DNA of 64,000 bases, from contig CP145427.1 of the NCBI GenBank assembly GCA_036867785.1, positions 124,001 to 188,000 of the forward strand, read 5' to 3'. Of this stretch, positions 1-11,721 are shown piece after piece; within the stretch, counting starts at the first letter, position 1, and each line of letters starts with the position of its first letter. Source of the stretch: Plasmodiophora brassicae. Its lineage: Eukaryota > Endomyxa: Phytomyxea > Phytomyxea > Plasmodiophorida. A program made the position numbers and the translations under genes. The notes beneath the pieces are model-generated. The model saw nothing but the letters and a program-made list of their open reading frames with translations, searched no databases and had not been told where the DNA came from.

Positions 1-230
1 GACATCCCGTTCGTAATGTCCCAGGTCGCTCACAAACTGCAACAGTTCCGCTACGGTTCTGCACTATCACCCACGTCGTCGCTCTAAACTCGGCGGGAGT
101 TTTCGCTCGCTTTGGACGACCTCGTCACCGACCACCTGTTGGGCAGGCATGCCGTTTTGGATTGGCACTTGTTCGTTTTTCTGGCCGGGCCGGGGCGCGC
201 CGCGCGCGCGCTTTGCTCATTCGGTTCACG

Positions 231-1738
231 ATGAGGACGTTATCGCGGTTGTCGCGGTCATCGTTTTCGGCGGCGGCTGGGGCGCTGAAACGCTCGCCGC
301 TTCACGATGTGCACATTGGCGCCGGCGGCAAGCTCGTCGGGTTCGCCGGGTGGGAGTTGCCGGTCCAGTACGCCGGCGCTGGCGTCATGGCCGAAACGCT
401 GCACACGCGAGAGGCCGCCTCCATCTTCGATGTGTCACATATGCAGCAGGCAACGCTCTTCCGCTCTGCGATGACGACCACGTCATCTGAACGTTGTTCG
501 TCTAGCTGAGAGTTCATGGGCCGAGGGACGCCCGCGTCAAGTTCCTGGAGGGGATCTGCGTTGGGAGCATCGGCGCGCTGAAACCCGACCAGGGACAGTA
601 CACGTTGCTGACCAACGAATCCGGTGGCATCATCGATGATGCTGTCTTCGTCAACCGGGAATCGCACACCCATATCGTCTGCAACGCTGCGTGCTCGGAA
701 AAGGACATTGTACACCTGCGGTTTGCTCCCTCCGTTTTCATCAGTTGCTAATGGGTTCTCTACAGGCTCATTTGACAGAGCAGATCAGCGTCTTCAACAA
801 GGCGAACGGCGGGTCGCAGACAGTCGAGCTTGAGATCATCAGTGACCAGGCGCTGGTTGCCGTTCAAGGGCCGTATGCGGAACAGCTGGTCGCCGGTGTC
901 GTTGACAAGCCAGGCGATCGCGACGCGCTGCGGAACCTCAGCTTCTTCTACTCGGCGAACCTGACGCTTGCCGGTGCCGAATGCATTGTGTCCAGATCCG
1001 GGTACACGGGGGAAGATGGGTTCGAAATTTCGATCCCGATCCCGTCGTCCAGGCAGGTCGTCGATGAACTTCTCCACGATCAGAAATGCAAACTGGCTGT
1101 AAGACGACGGTTTCCCTGGCGATGGCTGTGTATTCATGGGCGTTTGAATCAGGGGCTTGGCGCTCGAGATGCGTTGCGTCTCGAGGCGGGTTTATGTCTG
1201 TATGGACATGACCTGGATGACACGACCACCCCGATTGAAGCGGGCCTAGCGTGGGCAATCGGCAAGCGTCGGCGGAAGGAAGGTCAGCAATAGATCGTAC
1301 GAATTGGTTTCTCGTTCCAGGGGGATCTTGATACGTATAATTTACAGGCGGGTTCCTTGGTGATGGCACGATTCTCGCGCAGTTGAATGGAACGTCTCCT
1401 GTTACCCGAACTCGCGTTGGCCTCGTCATCGATGGGGCACCGGCTAGAGAAGGCGCTGAAATTGTGTCCGAGAACGGTGAGTGGGTCGGGCTCTTCATGG
1501 CAACGGCTGACGAATGTGTGTTTCAGGTAGCGAAGTCGGTTGTATCACAAGCGGTGGGTTCAGTCCAGTCCTGAAGCGTCCAATCGCGATGGGGTACATT
1601 TCCACCGACGAGAGTTCAGAGCCGGGCCACTCGCTGGGCGTTCGCGTGCGCGGCAAGGTCTACTCGGCGAAGGTCAGCGAGTTACCTTTCGTCCCCACCA
1701 AGTACGTCAAGAAGTTGAAACCCAAGAGCAAGACCTGA
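231..1738 (+). CDS. gcvT: Mitochondrial aminomethyltransferase (glycine cleavage T protein)
   Basis: T protein of the glycine cleavage system: transfers the methylene group from the H-protein lipoyl arm to tetrahydrofolate, releasing ammonia, in mitochondria. Six exons, about 408 aa: 231-449, 506-709, 766-1098, 1153-1282, 1348-1476, 1527-1738; introns are 50-65 bp. Met231 opens a basic, Ser/Ala-rich leader that looks like a mitochondrial presequence. Family landmarks in order: GKLVGFAGWELPVQY, FDVSHM, RVKFLEG, LLTNESGGIIDDAVF, SGYTGEDGFEI, GLGARDALRLEAGLCLYGHD, GKRRR, SGGFSPVLKRPIAMGY, LPFVPTKYV. The first intron (450-505) begins GC rather than GT, and only that choice gives the expected MQQ-LRVHGPRD join. 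Confident from motifs and usual length. Confidence 0.93.
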
Positions 1739-1861
1739 TGCCGCCACCGTCTATCATCATACACGCCTCTTCTGTGTCCCTGACCGACGCCGCATCGTCA
1801 GGTTTGCTTGGCTACTCGTGTACTGCCAGTGTACGCTACTTCATGGCCGGTGTGTGTATTG

Positions 1862-3406
1862 TCATGCGAACAGGTCCTCTGTGATGACGGCTGCCTGGCG
1901 TTTCTGGAACGAATGAACGGCATGCCTTGTATACGCCCGCACGAGGAGAATGACTGCTACGACTGCCAGTATGGCGCCTCCAGCAACCAAGAGCCATACC
2001 CAAGCAGGAATGCTGTCGAACAGACCTGCAGTCGCGCCGGCACGAGCTGGAGGGTCGACTCGTACTGGATGTTCCTGATCGACGCGGTTTGTTCGACGTT
2101 GGGCGATTGCGGTGAGTATCACAGGGACGCTCAGGGCACCGACAACAGCGCCTGGCCGATAGCTGAACGAAGGAGATGCAGTTGGACTTGGAACGACAGG
2201 TTTCCTGATACGAAGCACGGCGGCTCCCGCCAAGATCGGCAGAAGAAGCAGAGCTCCGGAAACGAGAGCAGAGCCACGACGGGTGTGTGTGGAAGTTTTG
2301 ATCGTTGGCGACGTCACCAACTGGTTCGTATTCGCCGTGTTCGATGCCATAAACTCAGACGAACCAGTTTCCGAATCGGGAATGTGCTGGGCATTGGACT
2401 GCACATGGGCTTGGGCACGGGTGCGCCTGCCATCCTTGTCCGAACTAACAGTACTACTGTGGCTGTTCGGTGTTCTACAGCGACGAAGCAGTCAATCGTT
2501 GCGATGCTCACGACAAGAGGTCAGTCACTCACGATTGCAGTGCTATGCTGGCAAACGCCTCGCGAATCACGTGGTAAGCCTTGAATTCCTTGCCCTCTTT
2601 TTCATAAGCTGACGTCTCCCTGTTCACGTCTTCGAGCAGCTGTTTAATTTCGGCCTCCTTTGTCTGGTATCCAAAGAGCCGATAGGGACGTGACGGCCCA
2701 GGCAACCGGCATACCTCCTTCCACAGCGACGAGTTCGTCTTTTCACAGTCCAGTGTGGTTCGTTTACCCACGAGCATCTCCCTAAACACAAGTTCCCATC
2801 AGAATCCGTGCGCATATCTCGTTCAGGCACCTGTCAAACGTTTCGGTGACAACGTCTTCGCGTCGATGGTGCGCGTCTTTGTGCTTTAACGAATACAGCA
2901 TGTCGAAAAGGTACATTCTCGGGGAATTTCCATTTAATACGAATGCCTCTAGCAATTCATATACATGTGGCTCAAGATGGCGCACGATGTCAGGCGTTTT
3001 CACCCCAATCATTCGACTGCATTCGGAGACGAGCGAGTCGGTTTCGTGCACCCTACGTTGCTCGACAAACGCTGCAGCGTGAGCACGTCGTGCCCAATGG
3101 ACTAGCTCGTAAACACGATCGTGAGGAAGCGTCCCGGGTTCAAAATACCTGCCATGTGCAACGGCTCGCGTCAGCCACAAGCCACAAGCGTACAATACAA
3201 CAGGAACGATGCCGGACCTCTCCAGAGAGACTTCGAGGGGCCTATCCAAGAGCGCCATCAGTTATCACAAGCACGTATACCAGGACATTGTCGGGAACGA
3301 ACGTCTTTACGTGATCCCGGTTGGCATGAGCACTTAACGGAGCCAGCAGTACCATCAACAGGACTGTCAGGACGCTGGACAGTGCACACAGCGACATCAG
3401 CTGCAT
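1862..3406 (-). CDS. Secreted/type-I membrane protein, paralog A of a window-specific family
   Basis: Not a family I recognise. Five exons on the minus strand: 3406-3281, 3219-2788, 2738-2715, 2663-2533, 2474-1862, all in phase, about 441 aa. Exon 1 is a signal peptide (Met, then VLTVLLMVLLAPLSAHA). A roughly 220-aa luminal domain contains YLFDMLYSLKHKDAHHR. The last exon has a Ser/Thr-rich stalk, a hydrophobic stretch near GALLLLPILAGAAVL, and a clear TM helix (VWLLVAGGAILAVVAVILLV) before a short tail with SFQKRQAAV and TEDLF. The copy at 5676-7382 matches exon by exon, best in the TM and tail. Boundaries are hand-derived; the acceptor at 3219 is the least certain. Function unknown; surface receptor or secreted factor are guesses. 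Confidence 0.72.
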
Positions 3407-4175
3407 GACGCACGCTCTGGCTTCTCGACCTCCGATCAGGGCTAAATCTGGACCGGACGCATGTCCGTGTCGCCATCGCCCCGATTTAGAGCAGCCGAGA
3501 CAGCGCTCGCGATTCGCGAAATCTGTTACGGCGGGTATTGCTCAGCAAGGTTCGACGGGTGACCCTCGTCCCAATCAGATACATCAGGAAGGAAATTATT
3601 GCAATGTCACGAGAACGTACAGGCCGTCTGCGATAACGGTTGCTTACCAGCGGCAATTAATATGCCGCCTCCGGGCACCATGGGCCATTGTAGACCGAAC
3701 CGCCCAACTAGCTATGTAGGCCACGTCTGGGTGCGATTTATCGCGTCTCCACATGGTGCTGCATCGAGTGTCTTCCAGGAGACTCGTTCGGTTTGCAGCG
3801 AGAACGACTTGTCCTAAATGGCGGATGGAAGCACGTCAGGATCGCACCCAGCAGAGCGCGCCTGCAACCGGAATCGGAAGCCACTATCATGACCGAAATG
3901 AAGGCTGTATGTTCAGCAACCGCACGCCATCCAGGCGAATGGGTGGGTGGTAGGACACGATGCGCGCCCATCGTTCTTCGAGATGACCCTCCTGGGACAA
4001 TAATAATGTGCAAAGCGGTGTTTCCTTCCGCCGCGGAACGAAACGCCGCTTTACATGACTGGGATAGGCTAAGAATAGAGCCCACCGCTTGCGCGTTCCT
4101 GGCGGTGAGGCCGTGCGGCCTGACGTCATTTCGCTTCTCGTTGTTGCAGTTAGACAGCTATTACTAACAGCCGTC
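3407..4175. other. Intergenic stretch with a strong hairpin
   Basis: No reading frame here carries a recognisable domain or consistent splice structure. The only feature I can support is a near-perfect inverted repeat at about 4014-4055. It separates the divergently transcribed paralog A and the Skp1-like/ankyrin gene, so it should hold both promoters. Confidence 0.4.
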
Positions 4176-5430
4176 ATGTCCGACCGTCTTGGCTCCGTGA
4201 TGGAGGCCCTGGTCCTGATCGCCTTTAGCGCTGGCCTTACGAGCGCCGTCACGCTCGTCTCCACCGTCGATGGCGGGGCGTATCGCTTCGATAATTCCTC
4301 AGCCGCTACCGCTCATTCCCGTATGTTGAATACCTTCTACGGAGAACGAAACCCTGAAGAATGCGACGAACCTTTTCCTGTACCTCTTTCCAGTACTGAG
4401 ATACAGCTGATTGTCGAAGTCGTTAACAAGAAGGCCGATGGGCATCAAATAAGATTAACGATTTCCTCCCTGAGCGCCGATTCCCCTGATATTTCAAAAA
4501 CAGGTTGATGAGGCCTCGCAGTGTCTCCGAAACAGATTCGAGGCGGCAGAGCATGAGGAGCAATGCCGGCTACTGACAGCCTTCCACTACCTTGATATGG
4601 ACGCATTTGTGGGAGAGATCGCAATTTCATTCTTCGGACGAAGCAACATCACTGCAATACGGGACACGTTATCCGAGGACGTCATCGTGTTCCTTGTGGA
4701 TAACACCCCAGGTCTGATGCGCCTTCAACGAACCAATTGTACAGAGCAACAGAACGCGATCGTCAAGGAGATTCGGGATCTGATGCTCTTCAACGGGAGG
4801 GCCAACCTGGTCAATGACGCCGCATGGGAAGACGGCCTAACCATACTTCAGTGGGCAGTAGACGCTGGCGATAACGCGATTGTCGAGCTTCTGGTGAGTA
4901 TTCCCGGCGTGGACGTTAACGTCTTTTACCGGCCGTTAACGCCACTGGAACTTGCTGTATACTCTTGCAACGCCGGTATCATCGAAATGTTTGGGAATTC
5001 GCCTGGAATCGTCGTCGAGAAGAAAGTGCAGACACCCCTGATTATTGCCGCGGAGATTGGACGAACGGAATCGGTCGAGGCGCTACTGAAATATGCCGCT
5101 GGCCGCCTCCGTGTCAATGCTCAGGATGCTATCAATATGACGGCGCTACACTGGGCTGCTCGTTATGGACACTCCCGAATTGTTGAGCTGCTATTGGATT
5201 ATCCAGGGATCGCTGTCAATTCTCGCAACAGGAAGGGACAGACGCCCCTGCACATTGCTGCAGCGTTTGGCCACGTTGAGGTCGTCGCGCTGCTGCTGGC
5301 CTTCCGATCGGTTTACGTCAACCTACGTGACGATACGGGACGAACCGCTCTGGACTGGGCCAATAACCAGAAGCGTTATAGGGTCACTCGTCTGCTGCAG
5401 AGTCATGTAACCGTGATCGGCAAGAAGTGA
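4176..5430 (+). CDS. Secreted Skp1-like/ankyrin-repeat protein
   Basis: Predicted secreted protein of about 394 aa. Met4176 (or Met4200) starts a signal peptide (MEALVLIAFSAGLTSA). Then comes a Skp1/BTB-like N-half (LSSTEIQLIVEVVNKK). Exon 2 (from 4504) starts with the Skp1 C-half (EEQCRLLTAFHYLDMDAF), followed by a linker and about five ankyrin repeats from residue ~190, e.g. NMTALHWAARYGHSRIVELL and GQTPLHIAAAFGHVEVVALL. The acceptor CAG|GTT at 4501-4503 is fixed by alignment with the second gene of this type at 41927-43692. No GT donor fits; a GC donor after 4433 (AAG|GCCGAT) keeps phase and gives a 70-bp intron. Skp1 proteins are SCF ubiquitin-ligase adaptors; action on host ligases is inference only. 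Confidence 0.75.
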
Positions 5431-5675
5431 CGCGAGCACCAAGGCCTGCGGACACGTCTATTGTGACCCTTCGTCTTTGAATCGGTTTCGGGATGCGTGG
5501 TTCCAATAAAGTTTGGACCGACCTGGGCTTGCCAATGAAGTGTGCTTCGTTCCCACTTTCCATGTTCCCCGATGCAGCCGAATTCTGTAGTCACTAGAAC
5601 ACTCTACCAATAACTAGCCATTATACGGGAGGCGCCGAATTGGGTCTTCCAGTGTAGTTCATGGTTGTGGCGATA

Positions 5676-7382
5676 TTACGAGAACAGGTCCTCTGTGACC
5701 ACGGCTGCCTGACGCTTCTGGAAGGAACGAACGGCGTGTCTCGTGTATGCGCGGCCCAGAAAGATCACAGCTGCTATGAGTACCAGAACACCGCCACCAG
5801 CAACAACGGGCCAAACCCAATAAGGAACAAGCGGTAGATCGTCCAAACATCCAGCTTCCGGTGATGCACCCGACTGTGGGCGCGTTTCAAGACTCGCTGA
5901 GCGTGCTCGAATTCGTGATATCGCAGCCAGAGCGACAGGAACGCTGAGTGCACCTACAAGAGCTCTACTGTGTTTGAGCAGCAAAGGGCGAATGGATACG
6001 CCTGACGGCGCAACAAGGGGTCTTCTGCTTGGGCGCCTGGCAGTACCAATGGCGACGGCGCCTGTACCACAGAGCACAAGGCAAGCCGCGGCAAGACGTT
6101 GGCGGCCAGAAAACGACGTGTTCGATGGGCGTTGGGTTTCGACAGCATTGACCGGTACGGCTGCTTCCTGGTTTGATTCGGTCGTTGGTTCCGTCGTGGA
6201 TGATAGTCCGGAAGAGGTCGATGGCTGCAAGGGAACTTAAAGGAGGACAATGGATTTACGGCGTTCTTTACCTTTGAAGTGGTCGATCGGGTTGAAGTGG
6301 CCGGCAAATGCGCCTCCATGTCGGTTCGTTGGGTGGCGATACTGTCCTTCGGATCTAGCGTATTGCTAAATGGATGATCCGGACCGCCCGGTACCCCTTG
6401 CTTGTCGTCGACTGGACCAAGCACTGCGCTCATTCCTCCCGCCCAGTCAGCACCTTCGGGGACGCGTCTACAACAACAAGACGGTTACATCGATTCAGGC
6501 ACAGCGTACCGACTACTGACTGTGGCTCGGAACGTGACGCCTGGGTACGGGATCCACTGGTCGCAACAATCCATTCGCGAACCGCATCGTAAGCAATGAA
6601 CCCCTTGACCAGATTGTTGGCGTCTCTCTTCGCGTCGTCGACCAGCGTCAGGATGTGATCGAGATCCATACGTTCGCCTGAAGAATCCACTGCGGTACTT
6701 CTGCGAAACGGGTTTTTCCAAAAGGAACCCTTCGTCAATTCCGCTGCGCCGTTCATGACCTCCACCCTAACCGAACGGCAAATATCAGCATGCCATCGTG
6801 TCATGTACAAACGGGAACGCGATCGGAAACGAACGTTTTCTGCGCAACATAATTGCTGCGATGGTGCGCTTCCGTGTGCTTCAACGAATACAACAGGTCG
6901 AACAGATGCATCCAGCTTTGCGTGTTCCCTTCCTTGACGAACGCCAACCACCGACGGTACACAAGCAAATCCTTGCTCCGCACGATGTCGTGAGCATACG
7001 CTCCATGGCTATTCCTGAAACAGAACTGGTCTTTGCCCAGTGCGCCCCGGTTGTCCTCTGTTCTCTCTCGGTCGGCTATCGCGCGACAGATCAAGTCCTT
7101 TGCGTAGACGGGCTCGACAAGAGGATCGGCACCGGCTCCTTCGACGTAACTGCGACATATTAATTTCACAGCGGAAACCTGGCCTGGACGGAACCCACCT
7201 GGATGCATAGTCCCAGATCCTAGCCCAAAGGACCGTCGTCAGTAACGGAGGAGATTGCAAACCAAGCAAGCGGATACGGACGTGCTGGGAGGATCGCCGT
7301 CCGCCAAAACGCCACGCGTGCCCGGTAACCAAATCAGCAACAGCACCAACGGGACGCTGCAGGTGACGCCCAACGATGTCAT
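5676..7382 (-). CDS. Secreted/type-I membrane protein, paralog B
   Basis: Second member of the family seen at 1862-3406, same strand and same exon order. Exon 1 begins at Met7382 with a signal peptide (VTCSVPLVLLLIWLPGTRGVLA). The luminal exon contains SWMHLFDLLYSLKHTEAHHR, matching paralog A. The next part (about 6560-6760) has GSFWKNPF and a helical stretch ending in YDAVREW, again parallel to A. The last exon has a Ser/Thr-rich stalk, a hydrophobic helix (WPVVAGGGVLVLIAAVIFLG) and the tail SFQKRQAAV ... TEDLF. Exact internal splice sites are not all resolved; I could not find a phase-consistent second intron, so either a boundary is unusual or the copy is damaged there. Function unknown. 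Confidence 0.65.
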
Positions 7383-7836
7383 CGGTATCACGCGTCGGCA
7401 GCGATCACGACGAACGCACAGCACTGTGATCACTGATCACTGTCGCTAAATCCGGGCACGGCCCGAATTCCGGAATTAGGTATTGGTTGCTCTCCCATCC
7501 AGGGCGAACTATGATTGTAGCAACCGGCCGCATCGAGTATTGCCGACACTGTTGATTCGTGCCAACAGATCCTCTACAACGTTACGCGGGCAGGGCCCTT
7601 CCGCGCACGGCATGTCAGTCACGTGGACGTTGGAGGACGACGAAACCGTTCGTGAGTGACCGCGGCCCAGCAGCGGGGGAAATTGCCCATCGCTCAGGAC
7701 ACCACCGGCGCGTGTTTGGTTTCGTGGTGGCGCGTGTATCCTGCTGGCTGCTGCCTGAGGGCTGAACGCTCCTGTCCTTTCTGGAGTGGCGTGTCCGCGA
7801 TGCAGTCGCGGAGTCCGTGTGCAGCAGTTTGTCGTC

Positions 7837-8650
7837 ATGTCCGCAGCGGTGAACGGCGGCCACCAGCGCCCGCAGTCGGGGAAGAACGTTGTAGGCGACG
7901 GGAACAACACGGCGGCGCTGGCGATCGCATGCGCCGTACGCTGTCTATACCCGACGGCGCGTCTGTCGCAGGCGCCGCAGTTCAGCGCAATGACAAAGTA
8001 CGGTGGTGCGTGACTCGCTGCGCGTCGACGTTCGATCTGACTCGAGTCGCAGGGGCGAGATCGTGTTCCTGTGCCCGGACCTGCACGAGAAGCCGGCTGA
8101 TCTGGGTGCGCGTATCGCACAGGCTGTACAGTCGGTTGTTGAGGCGGATAAGACGATCGCGACATGTGCGGATGCGCTTGCCGCAGAGTTGAACGGCGAC
8201 GGGCTGAGCTGGACCGAGCCGCATTTCGCTCGAACGGGGCAGATTGGTACGCCCAACATCCTCCGGGCGAACTTCAACACGTCGCGACAACTGCTGACGA
8301 TTCAGTTCAAGACAGCGCAGGCGGCAGAGGCGGCGCCTTGGAAGCCGTCCTCGATGAATCCCAACAAGAGCAAGGCGAAAGCGGCCACAGCAGAACCCGT
8401 TGCGCCCAACAAGGCGTCTGGGGAGGTCTCCGCGCTTGCAGAGTACTCGTCGGCAGTGTCCAGCGCCGTCCTTGACGAACTGTCCCGGTTCGTCGATGTG
8501 CAGTCGCTGCTGGATGCGCTGCCCGAGTCTCAGCGCCGAACGGCGGACAGCGCTGTCCACAGCGCTGCTCAGGCCGTCCTGGAGCGCTTCCAGAACATCG
8601 CGTACGCCAGAGGGCTTAACGCTGGCGCCACACTGTCCCGTGCACTGTAG
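7837..8650 (+). CDS. Unknown conserved-looking protein, 252 aa
   Basis: Two exons, 7837-7997 and 8053-8650, joined by a 55-bp GT-AG intron in phase 2. The protein starts MSAAVNGGHQRPQSGK. The middle has GEIVFLCPDLHEKPADLGAR and a helical region with QAVQSVVEADKTIATCAD; the C-terminal 90 residues are a second predicted helical block (SAVLDELSRFVDVQSLLDAL). There is no signal peptide or TM segment, and I recognise no family. It lies 151 bp upstream of TrpRS on the same strand. The splice phase and sustained coding bias on both sides of the intron support a real gene. Confidence 0.6.
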
Positions 8651-8801
8651 CCACTGTTAGTAAATATCCACTGTCCTTTCGGTTTTGCACTGTGCACACG
8701 GCATGTTGTGTCCAGACCGTGCTCAGCGATGTTCCCGCGCGCTGGACCCCTTGTTGTGGGAACGGGGATTACGGAGTCCGCGACTGCACTTGCTGACTGT
8801 G

Positions 8802-10105
8802 ATGGCCATGGTCGACGGCGTGGCGGACGGCAACGAGGCCGTGCAGATCGTCGACCCGTGGAACGTGCAGGCCGGGGCCGACGGTATCGACTATGACAAG
8901 CTGATCCGGGATTTCGGGTCCGATCGCATCCCGCCGGAGATGGTCGCGCGCATGGAGCGCCTGACGGGCCGCCGTGCGCACCCGCTCCTCAGGCGCGGCA
9001 CGTTCTTCTCGCACCGCGAACTCGACCGAATCCTCGACCTGTACGAGGCGAAGAAACCATTCTACCTGTACACGGGACGCGGACCATCCAGCGAGGCGCT
9101 GCACGTCGGCCATCTCGTCCCGTTCCTGTTTACAAAGTATCTGCAGGACGCGTTCAACGTCCCACTCGTCATCCAACTCACCGACGACGAAAAGTTCTTC
9201 TTCAAAGACAACCTATCGCGTAATTCCGCCCCATGTTCTGATTTGGGTTCGCTTCCTGACAGCCCTGGTGTAGTGGACGAAGCGCACCGACTGGCGTACG
9301 AAAACGCGAAAGACATCATCGCTGTTGGGTTCGATATCACGAAGACGTTCATCTTCTCCAACCTGGACTACGTGGGCCACATGTACTACAACATTTGCCA
9401 GATCCAGCGATGCGTTACGTACCGGCAGTTCAAAGTATGCTCGACAGTCAACTCGTCAGACGTGCCGTCTCACTGATATGTTACCGCCAGGGAATCTTCG
9501 GTTCCAACGACGACTACCACTGTGGCAAGATCGCGTTCCCAGCGGTGCAGGCGGCTCCGTCGTTTTCATCGTCGTTCCCGCATATCTTTGGTGGCAAGAC
9601 GGACGTGCCGTGTCTCATTCCGTGTGCGATCGACCAGGACCCGTACTTCCGAATGACGCGGGACGTGGCGCCTCGCCTCGCGTTCATTAAGCCGGCGCTG
9701 ATCCACAGCAAGTTCGTGCCGGGCCTGCAGGGCGCCCAGGGCAAGATGAGCTCGTCGGACCCGAATTCGGCCATCTTCGTCACCGACAACGAGCAGCAGA
9801 TCCGGAAGAAGATCATGAAGCATGCAGTGTCGGGAGGGCGCGAGACCCTGGAGGAGCACCGACGCCTGGGCGGCGTCATTGAGCGCGACGTCGCGTACCA
9901 GTACCTGTCGTTCTTCCTCGATGACGATGAGAAACTCCTGCGATTACGCGACGAGTACCAGGCGGGAACGCTGCTGGCCGGCGACATGAAGAAGGAGCTC
10001 ATCGACGTGATGGTCCCGCTCATTCGTCGCATCCAGCAGGCGCGGGCCGCTGTCACCGACGACATTGTCAAAGCGTTCATGACGCCCCGCAGACTCGTCT
10101 TCTGA
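8802..10105 (+). CDS. Cytosolic tryptophanyl-tRNA synthetase
   Basis: Class I aminoacyl-tRNA synthetase that charges tRNA-Trp in the cytosol. Exons 8802-9219, 9274-9434, 9491-10105 give 397 aa; introns are 54 and 56 bp. Signature blocks of the eukaryotic/archaeal TrpRS type: [36 protein letters not shown] (HIGH-type motif is HVGH), [49 protein letters not shown] (KMSKS-type KMSSS) and FMTPRRLVF at the C-terminus. No WHEP domain and no organelle presequence, so this is the minimal cytosolic form. Met8808 is an alternative start. Confidence 0.95.
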
Positions 10106-10164
10106 CGTGCCTAATACAATACCCTCTATTGTGCCCAGTGCTGCAATATGTAGTTATGTACACT

Positions 10165-10783
10165 TCATCGATGACGATCAGCACCGCTTGCTCTGCTTGA
10201 TACATTGCGCGAGACGTTCGATCTCGAAACGCTGATACCTGTCATACTGCACGGGACGATCAACCAGACATCGTCGCGGGCCCGGCAAGGCGACAGACGC
10301 ACCATTCTGAACAGCTGAAGAAGGCCACAGAAGGCGATGATAGCGAGCAGGATTCCTATGCAGCAGTCTGCGAGAGCAGTGTCAACGCCGCCTCGTACGA
10401 AGCGCGATACAGTTACCCTTGATGCTGTGGATGTGGAACACGGAGAGAACGTTGAGAAGGCGCGAATACTCGTGATCTATATGCATGTCGAATCGGCATA
10501 CGTCCTTCTTGACCAGCGTGGGCGTCAGCCGGTCAGGGCTGCGTTGGCGGACGGAGATGCGGTCACGCAGGACCTGCCGTCGCGCCGTCTTGCCCGTCAC
10601 GCCGCCGTCGAAATCCGCGAGGGCGTCGACGGCGTCCTGGATGGGCGGCGACGTGGACGCCGCGACGACGACGATGACGACTGCGACGACAGCAATGCCG
10701 GCGACCGCGGCGCAGCAGCGCATGCCGACGCGCCACGACGAGCGCCTGTCGTCAAGCGGCTCCAGTCGGCCCACGGCGCGCAC
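10165..10783 (-). CDS. Small two-TM membrane protein
   Basis: Two exons on the minus strand, 10783-10417 and 10367-10165, joined by a 49-bp GT-AG intron, about 189 aa. The N-terminal part has a strongly hydrophobic helix (CCAAVAGIAVVAVVIVVVAA) near residue 25 and a polar loop with DHEYSRLLNVLSVF. The second exon opens with another hydrophobic helix (CCIGILLAIIAFCGLL) and ends in a basic Ser-rich tail. No family recognised; the splice join is what turns the second hydrophobic segment into part of the same protein. Convergent with TrpRS, 59 bp apart. Confidence 0.55.
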
Positions 10784-11125
10784 CTTGTCTGCACCGGCTC
10801 ACTGACGACTGCGGACAATGAACATTTGGAGAATGTCCCCCCACGTCCCCATGTCGCCCGCCCATCGACGGGGGAACCGTAACGGCGGCCACGTCCACGT
10901 CCCCCCCGTGCGCCAAAATACGCACGGCGCGTGATTCGAATATCGCCCGAAATCGCAACGTCGCTTTTGGGCTGAGCGGCAACGCGGGGCCCAGGTCCCG
11001 CGAGGGGGGCTGCCTTGCGCCCTACGAGCGATCACGCGGGGAGCGACGGGTAAAGTTCGGAATGCATTTGCTGTGCAACTGGACGGACGCATCGCGGCAC
11101 AGCAGCGTGTGGCGGGCCCGACGGT
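10784..11125. other. Intergenic, no gene supported
   Basis: About 340 bp between the two-TM gene and the small mitochondrial gene. Open frames exist on both strands but none shows a domain, a start with a leader, or a splice join to neighbours. Confidence 0.4.
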
Positions 11126-11564
11126 TTAATCCTTGGGCGGCCAGTTCTTCTTCTTGCAGGGGTCGTTGGGGAACTCCTTGCGGACGGCGGTGCGCCAGGA
11201 CGGCGGGTCCAGCCAGGCGCAGAACTGGTAAAAGCCGAACAGCACGGCGAACATCCCACCCAGCATCCGCAGGGCGTGCGGGCCGTTGAAACGCGGGTGG
11301 ACATCCAGCGACGGCTCCGGCGCCTGGCCATCGTCCCAGGTAAAGTCGAAATCGTCCGGCAGCTGTCATTCGCGATCAGCATCCGTGCGGCCAGCTCGTC
11401 GCGGCGGCGGCCCGGCTTACCCGGCTCGACGGCTCCGGCTTCGGCGGGAACAGCACCCGGTACGGGTGCGGCGGCGCAACCTTGGCCGTCGACGACGCCT
11501 GCCGACATGCCACCACACGTTGCAGAGTGCCGCCCCGCATCGCGCGCAGTGCACGGGTCGCCAT
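11126..11564 (-). CDS. Small mitochondrial protein, complex I NDUFB8 (ASHI)-like
   Basis: Two exons, 11564-11421 and 11362-11126, separated by a 58-bp intron; 126 aa. The N-terminus (MATRALRAMRGGTLQRVV...ASSTAKVA) is a typical mitochondrial presequence. The mature part has DDFDFTWDDG, a single TM-like segment (LRMLGGMFAVLFGFYQFCAW), then a basic C-terminus ending NDPCKKKNWPPKD. The W-D box, single helix and short positively charged tail recall the NDUFB8/ASHI accessory subunit of respiratory complex I. The match is from memory and is weak; another inner-membrane accessory subunit is possible. Confidence 0.5.
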
Positions 11565-11721
11565 CGTCGCGGTCCCCCTCAACAAACAACACTCGCGCTC
11601 TCCAAAAGTCTCGCTCGAATTTTTTCGGCGGCACCCAGTCCCACGAACACTCGAGTGCAGTCGAAGCTGCACGGTAGATTGACTGCAACAACGTGAGGTG
11701 GGGCGACAGGCGTCATTCGGT

